Of a stretch of 15,215 nt of DNA, positions 13,115 through 15,215 are shown one piece after another; within the stretch, counting starts at the first letter, position 1, and every line of letters begins with the position of its first letter. Position numbers and translations under genes: made by a program. The notes beneath the pieces are model-generated. The model made no database searches, was not told the DNA's origin, and was given only the letters and a program-made list of their open reading frames with translations. The stretch spans positions 1 to 15,215 of the forward strand of contig LGET01000013.1 in assembly GCA_001507935.1 (NCBI GenBank), written 5' to 3'. The DNA is from Thermococcales archaeon 44_46. GTDB lineage: Archaea > Methanobacteriota_B > Thermococci > Thermococcales > Thermococcaceae.

Positions 13115-14704
13115 ATGGAGCAAAGAGATAGATGGGCAACCAAATTGGGTTTAATCTTAGCGATGGCAGGAAACGCAATAGGTCTAGGAAACTTCTGGAG
13201 ATTCCCCTACCAGGCAGCCAAATACGGTGGCGGCGCCTTCATGATACCATACTTCGTAGCACTGTTCCTCCTCGGAATTCCAGTGATGTGGATTGAGTGG
13301 GTCGAGGGTAGATACGGAGGCAAGTATGGCCACGGTACTCTAGGTCCGACGTTTTACCTGATGGCCAGGGAAAGCGTAAAACCCAGAACGGCGGTTATCT
13401 TTGGAATGATCGGTGGCATGCTCGCATTCTCCGTCACATCGCTCTTGAACGGCTACTACCTCCACATCGTCGGATGGTCTGCAGCTTATACCTACTTCAG
13501 TGCAACGGGAGCATACATGGGTGCAAGTAGTACCTACGATTTCTTTGTAAATTACATACAGAACACCCCCCAAGTATTGGTATTTTGGGCTATCTCTGTT
13601 GGCCTCCTTGGCATCGCAGTAGGACAAGGTGTTAGCAAGGGTATAGAGCGCTGGGTCAAAGTCATGATGCCGTTACTCTACATTGCGGCAATACTCCTCG
13701 TCATAAGGTCTCTGACCCTCGGATCTCCGGTTAAGCCTGAATGGAGCTCCATAAAGGGATTCGAGTACCTCTGGGAACCGAGGTTCAGCGACGTTAGCTG
13801 GGAGGCCGCTTTGGCAGCGGCAGGACAGATATTCTTCACACTCTCGCTCGGTATGGGCATCATCCAGAACTACGCCAGCTACCTCGGACCTGAGGACGAC
13901 GTTGCCCTCTCCGGCCTTGCAACGGTTTCACTCAACGAGTTCGCCGAGGTTGTTCTCGGTGGTTCAATAGCCATTCCGATAGCCTTCGCCTACTTCGGTG
14001 AAGAGGGAATAAAACAGAGTGTCAGTCTCGCTTACTTCGCACTGCCCAACGTCTTCATGAACATGCCCGGTGGACAGCTCTTCGGAGCGCTCTGGTTCCT
14101 CCTGCTGTGGTTCGCTGGATTTACTTCGGCCATAGCAATGTACAACTACCTAACTGCCCTTCTCGAGGAGGACCTCAAGATAGACAGGAAAGTCGGTTCC
14201 GCAATAATCTTCGCACTGTACTTCATAATAGGTTTACCAATAGCCCTTGACAAAACACTCTTGCTATTAACTGATCTCGACATGTGGGTTGGCAGCTACC
14301 TCCTCGTAGTGCTTGGGCTCTTTGATATCATAGTTGGTGTATGGTTATTCAAACCAGAGAACTTCTGGGAGGAGCTCCACAAGGGTGCCTACATCAAGGT
14401 TCCAGAATGGGTGATGCCAATAATCAAGTACATAGCGCCACTCTACGTCCTCATACTCCTCGGCAAGAACACCTGGGACTATATTACCAATGGCACCATA
14501 ACCATGTCGCAGGACTACCTTAAGTATCTCGTCAACAATGAGGCCCTCATAAGCACCACAACTGAATACGCAAGAAAGATTGTCATTGAGTCAAGGGCAG
14601 TGATAATATTAGTGCTCATCATCGGTGCAATTGAAGCATACATGGCTATCAAGAAGAAGTACGGTGAAGAGCTAGAGAAGAACGAGGTAATAATAAAGCT
14701 CTGA
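13115..14704 (+). CDS. Sodium-dependent amino acid symporter (NSS/SNF family, LeuT-type)
   Basis: This 529-residue membrane protein has about 12 transmembrane helices and imports amino acids with Na+. It is strikingly like LeuT. TM1 has AMAGNAIGLGNFWRFPY (16-32), with A21, N26 and R29 matching the Na1-site and extracellular-gate residues of LeuT. The unwound TM6 has IFFTLSLGMG (239-248), with F241 and T242. TM7 has SLNEFAEVVLGG (272-283), with N274. TM8 has FAGFTS (333-338), with A334, T337 and S338 of the Na2 site. E278 aligns with LeuT E290, which makes transport chloride-independent. GAGGTGA lies 5 nt before the ATG. The substrate cannot be read from sequence; the MetS-like partner hints at methionine or another neutral amino acid. 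Parts of the gene are much richer in G+C than its neighbours. Confidence 0.95.
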   Translation: MEQRDRWATKLGLILAMAGNAIGLGNFWRFPYQAAKYGGGAFMIPYFVALFLLGIPVMWIEWVEGRYGGKYGHGTLGPTFYLMARESVKPRTAVIFGMIGGMLAFSVTSLLNGYYLHIVGWSAAYTYFSATGAYMGASSTYDFFVNYIQNTPQVLVFWAISVGLLGIAVGQGVSKGIERWVKVMMPLLYIAAILLVIRSLTLGSPVKPEWSSIKGFEYLWEPRFSDVSWEAALAAAGQIFFTLSLGMGIIQNYASYLGPEDDVALSGLATVSLNEFAEVVLGGSIAIPIAFAYFGEEGIKQSVSLAYFALPNVFMNMPGGQLFGALWFLLLWFAGFTSAIAMYNYLTALLEEDLKIDRKVGSAIIFALYFIIGLPIALDKTLLLLTDLDMWVGSYLLVVLGLFDIIVGVWLFKPENFWEELHKGAYIKVPEWVMPIIKYIAPLYVLILLGKNTWDYITNGTITMSQDYLKYLVNNEALISTTTEYARKIVIESRAVIILVLIIGAIEAYMAIKKKYGEELEKNEVIIKL

Positions 14705-14714
14705 GGTGGTGAAA

Positions 14715-14819
14715 ATGAAGGCAAGTGCTCTGGCATTTATGGCCCTTGCATGGGGCGTAATATTAATCTGGATGTACTTAGCTGTGGGCAAGTTGCTCAA
14801 GGCAGAGCAAAAATCTTAA
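14715..14819 (+). CDS. metS: MetS-type small subunit of the NSS transporter (34 aa)
   Basis: This tiny reading frame encodes 34 residues: MKASALAFMALAWG, then VILIWMYLAVGKLLKAEQKS. It is a single transmembrane helix (about 5-25) with a short basic/charged C-terminal tail. Size, the WG...W.Y pattern and position directly after an NSS transporter match the MetS small-subunit family. In Corynebacterium MetP/MetS, both parts are needed for methionine uptake. A GAGGTGGTG ribosome binding site (14703-14711) overlaps the transporter stop (14702-14704), so the two genes are one transcription unit with coupled translation. It is easily missed by gene finders because of its length. It probably sits in the membrane beside the transporter. 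Confidence 0.85.
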   Translation: MKASALAFMALAWGVILIWMYLAVGKLLKAEQKS

Positions 14820-14824
14820 AGCCC

Positions 14825-14837
14825 TTTTCTTTTCTTT
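14825..14837 (+). terminator. T-tract after the transporter operon
   Basis: TTTTCTTTTCTTT lies 5 nt after the metS stop. It is a likely termination signal, possibly leaky because the next gene starts only about 25 nt later. Confidence 0.45.
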
Positions 14838-14862
14838 ATAATATTTAGAGGAGGTGTTCTTT

Positions 14863-15215
14863 GTGAAAAGCCCAGAGCTTCTTAGAGAAACTGCAAAGGT
14901 TTTAGAAGAGACTGAGGAAAAAATTAAAGGTTTAACTTCCCTCTCACCAAAGCGGAAACAGATCGCCTTAAAAAAGATAAGAGAGGCAAAAGAGAACTTT
15001 AGAAAAATTGCTGATGATGTTGTCATCGATAATGAAGAACTCGCCAACTTTTTCTTGAAGCGTGCTGTTAAGCTGAAAAACTCCACAAACAATAAGAGCA
15101 TAGAGCGACTTGGGGAGAAAGAGTACCTGAAAGACGTTGAGGCAATGTTTAGATACTCCAAGGCGGCACCCTATGATTTTGCCGGGCTTATGAAGTATGT
15201 AAATAGAGCCTACAA
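14863..15215 (+). CDS. Unrecognised helical protein, 5' part only (117 codons visible)
   Basis: The frame opens at a GTG (14863) preceded by GAGGAGGTG (14849-14857) and stays open to the window edge, so the C terminus is missing. The visible 117 residues begin MKSPELLRETAKVLEETEEK. They are almost entirely charged and helical: heptad-like helices at about 5-25 and 30-52, then NEELANFFLKRAVKLK (57-72) and EKEYLKDVEAMFRY (85-98). There is no signal peptide or membrane span. A coiled-coil or helical-bundle protein is likely, but I do not recognise the family. A TATA-like CTTTATAATA (14834-14843) lies too close to the start for a normal leader, so the gene may be leaderless from that promoter or read through from the transporter genes. 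Confidence 0.7.
   Translation, partial: MKSPELLRETAKVLEETEEKIKGLTSLSPKRKQIALKKIREAKENFRKIADDVVIDNEELANFFLKRAVKLKNSTNNKSIERLGEKEYLKDVEAMFRYSKAAPYDFAGLMKYVNRAY

Noticed and set aside
1..15215. CRISPR array, insertion sequence, prophage, attachment site or replication origin
   Set aside because: No regularly spaced repeats, transposase or integrase genes, terminal inverted repeats or origin-type repeats are visible. The tRNA-Lys 3' end is not repeated elsewhere in the window.

Overview
The window comes from a hyperthermophilic euryarchaeon of the order Thermococcales. It most likely belongs to a lower-GC Thermococcus, because most genes sampled by eye are near 40-43 % GC. The evidence is the gene content: glutamate dehydrogenase of the Thermococcus/Pyrococcus type, ADP-forming acyl-CoA synthetase beta subunit, topoisomerase VI, aIF1A, RIO1 and archaeal Pno1. 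Archaeal BRE/TATA promoters, GGTGAT/GGAGG ribosome binding sites and T-tract terminators support it. From memory, the GDH protein is very close to that of T. litoralis; the species cannot be fixed from the sequence alone.

Layout. Positions 1-411 hold tRNA-Lys(UUU) and a small unknown protein. A gene for an exported or membrane-anchored DUF4139-type protein lies on the minus strand (408-1727). It is divergent from acdB (1862-2560), the nucleotide-binding subunit of ADP-forming acetyl-CoA synthetase, which makes ATP during peptide and sugar fermentation. mptA (2595-3392, minus) starts pterin synthesis from GTP. From 9822 down to 3566 runs one tightly packed seven-gene minus-strand operon: aIF1A, RIO1 kinase, Pno1-like KH protein, Top6B, Top6A, a DUF530-like protein and a DUF1699-like protein with a helix-turn-helix tail. 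It joins translation initiation and small-subunit maturation to the type IIB topoisomerase. One TATA box at about 9857 appears to drive it, and junctions range from 14-nt overlaps to 6-nt gaps.

Positions 10000-11166 (plus) encode a P-loop-like protein with a nucleoside-deoxyribosyltransferase-like C-terminal half. gdhA (11255-12517, minus) follows. A gene-free stretch (12524-13114) precedes a LeuT-type sodium:amino acid symporter (13115-14704). A 34-residue MetS-type small subunit gene (14715-14819) comes next, and then the 5' part of an unrecognised helical protein that runs off the window.

The gdhA-transporter intergenic region is not empty. On the minus strand it holds a convincing C/D box guide RNA (12767-12830). 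It has C, D', C' and D boxes, a 7-bp terminal stem in exact kink-turn register, a TATA box about 25 nt upstream and a T-tract directly downstream. The transporter leader also carries inverted repeats that look like operators at the predicted transcription start. Functionally, GDH, the transporter and acetyl-CoA synthetase (ADP-forming) fit a peptide- and amino-acid-fermenting life style.
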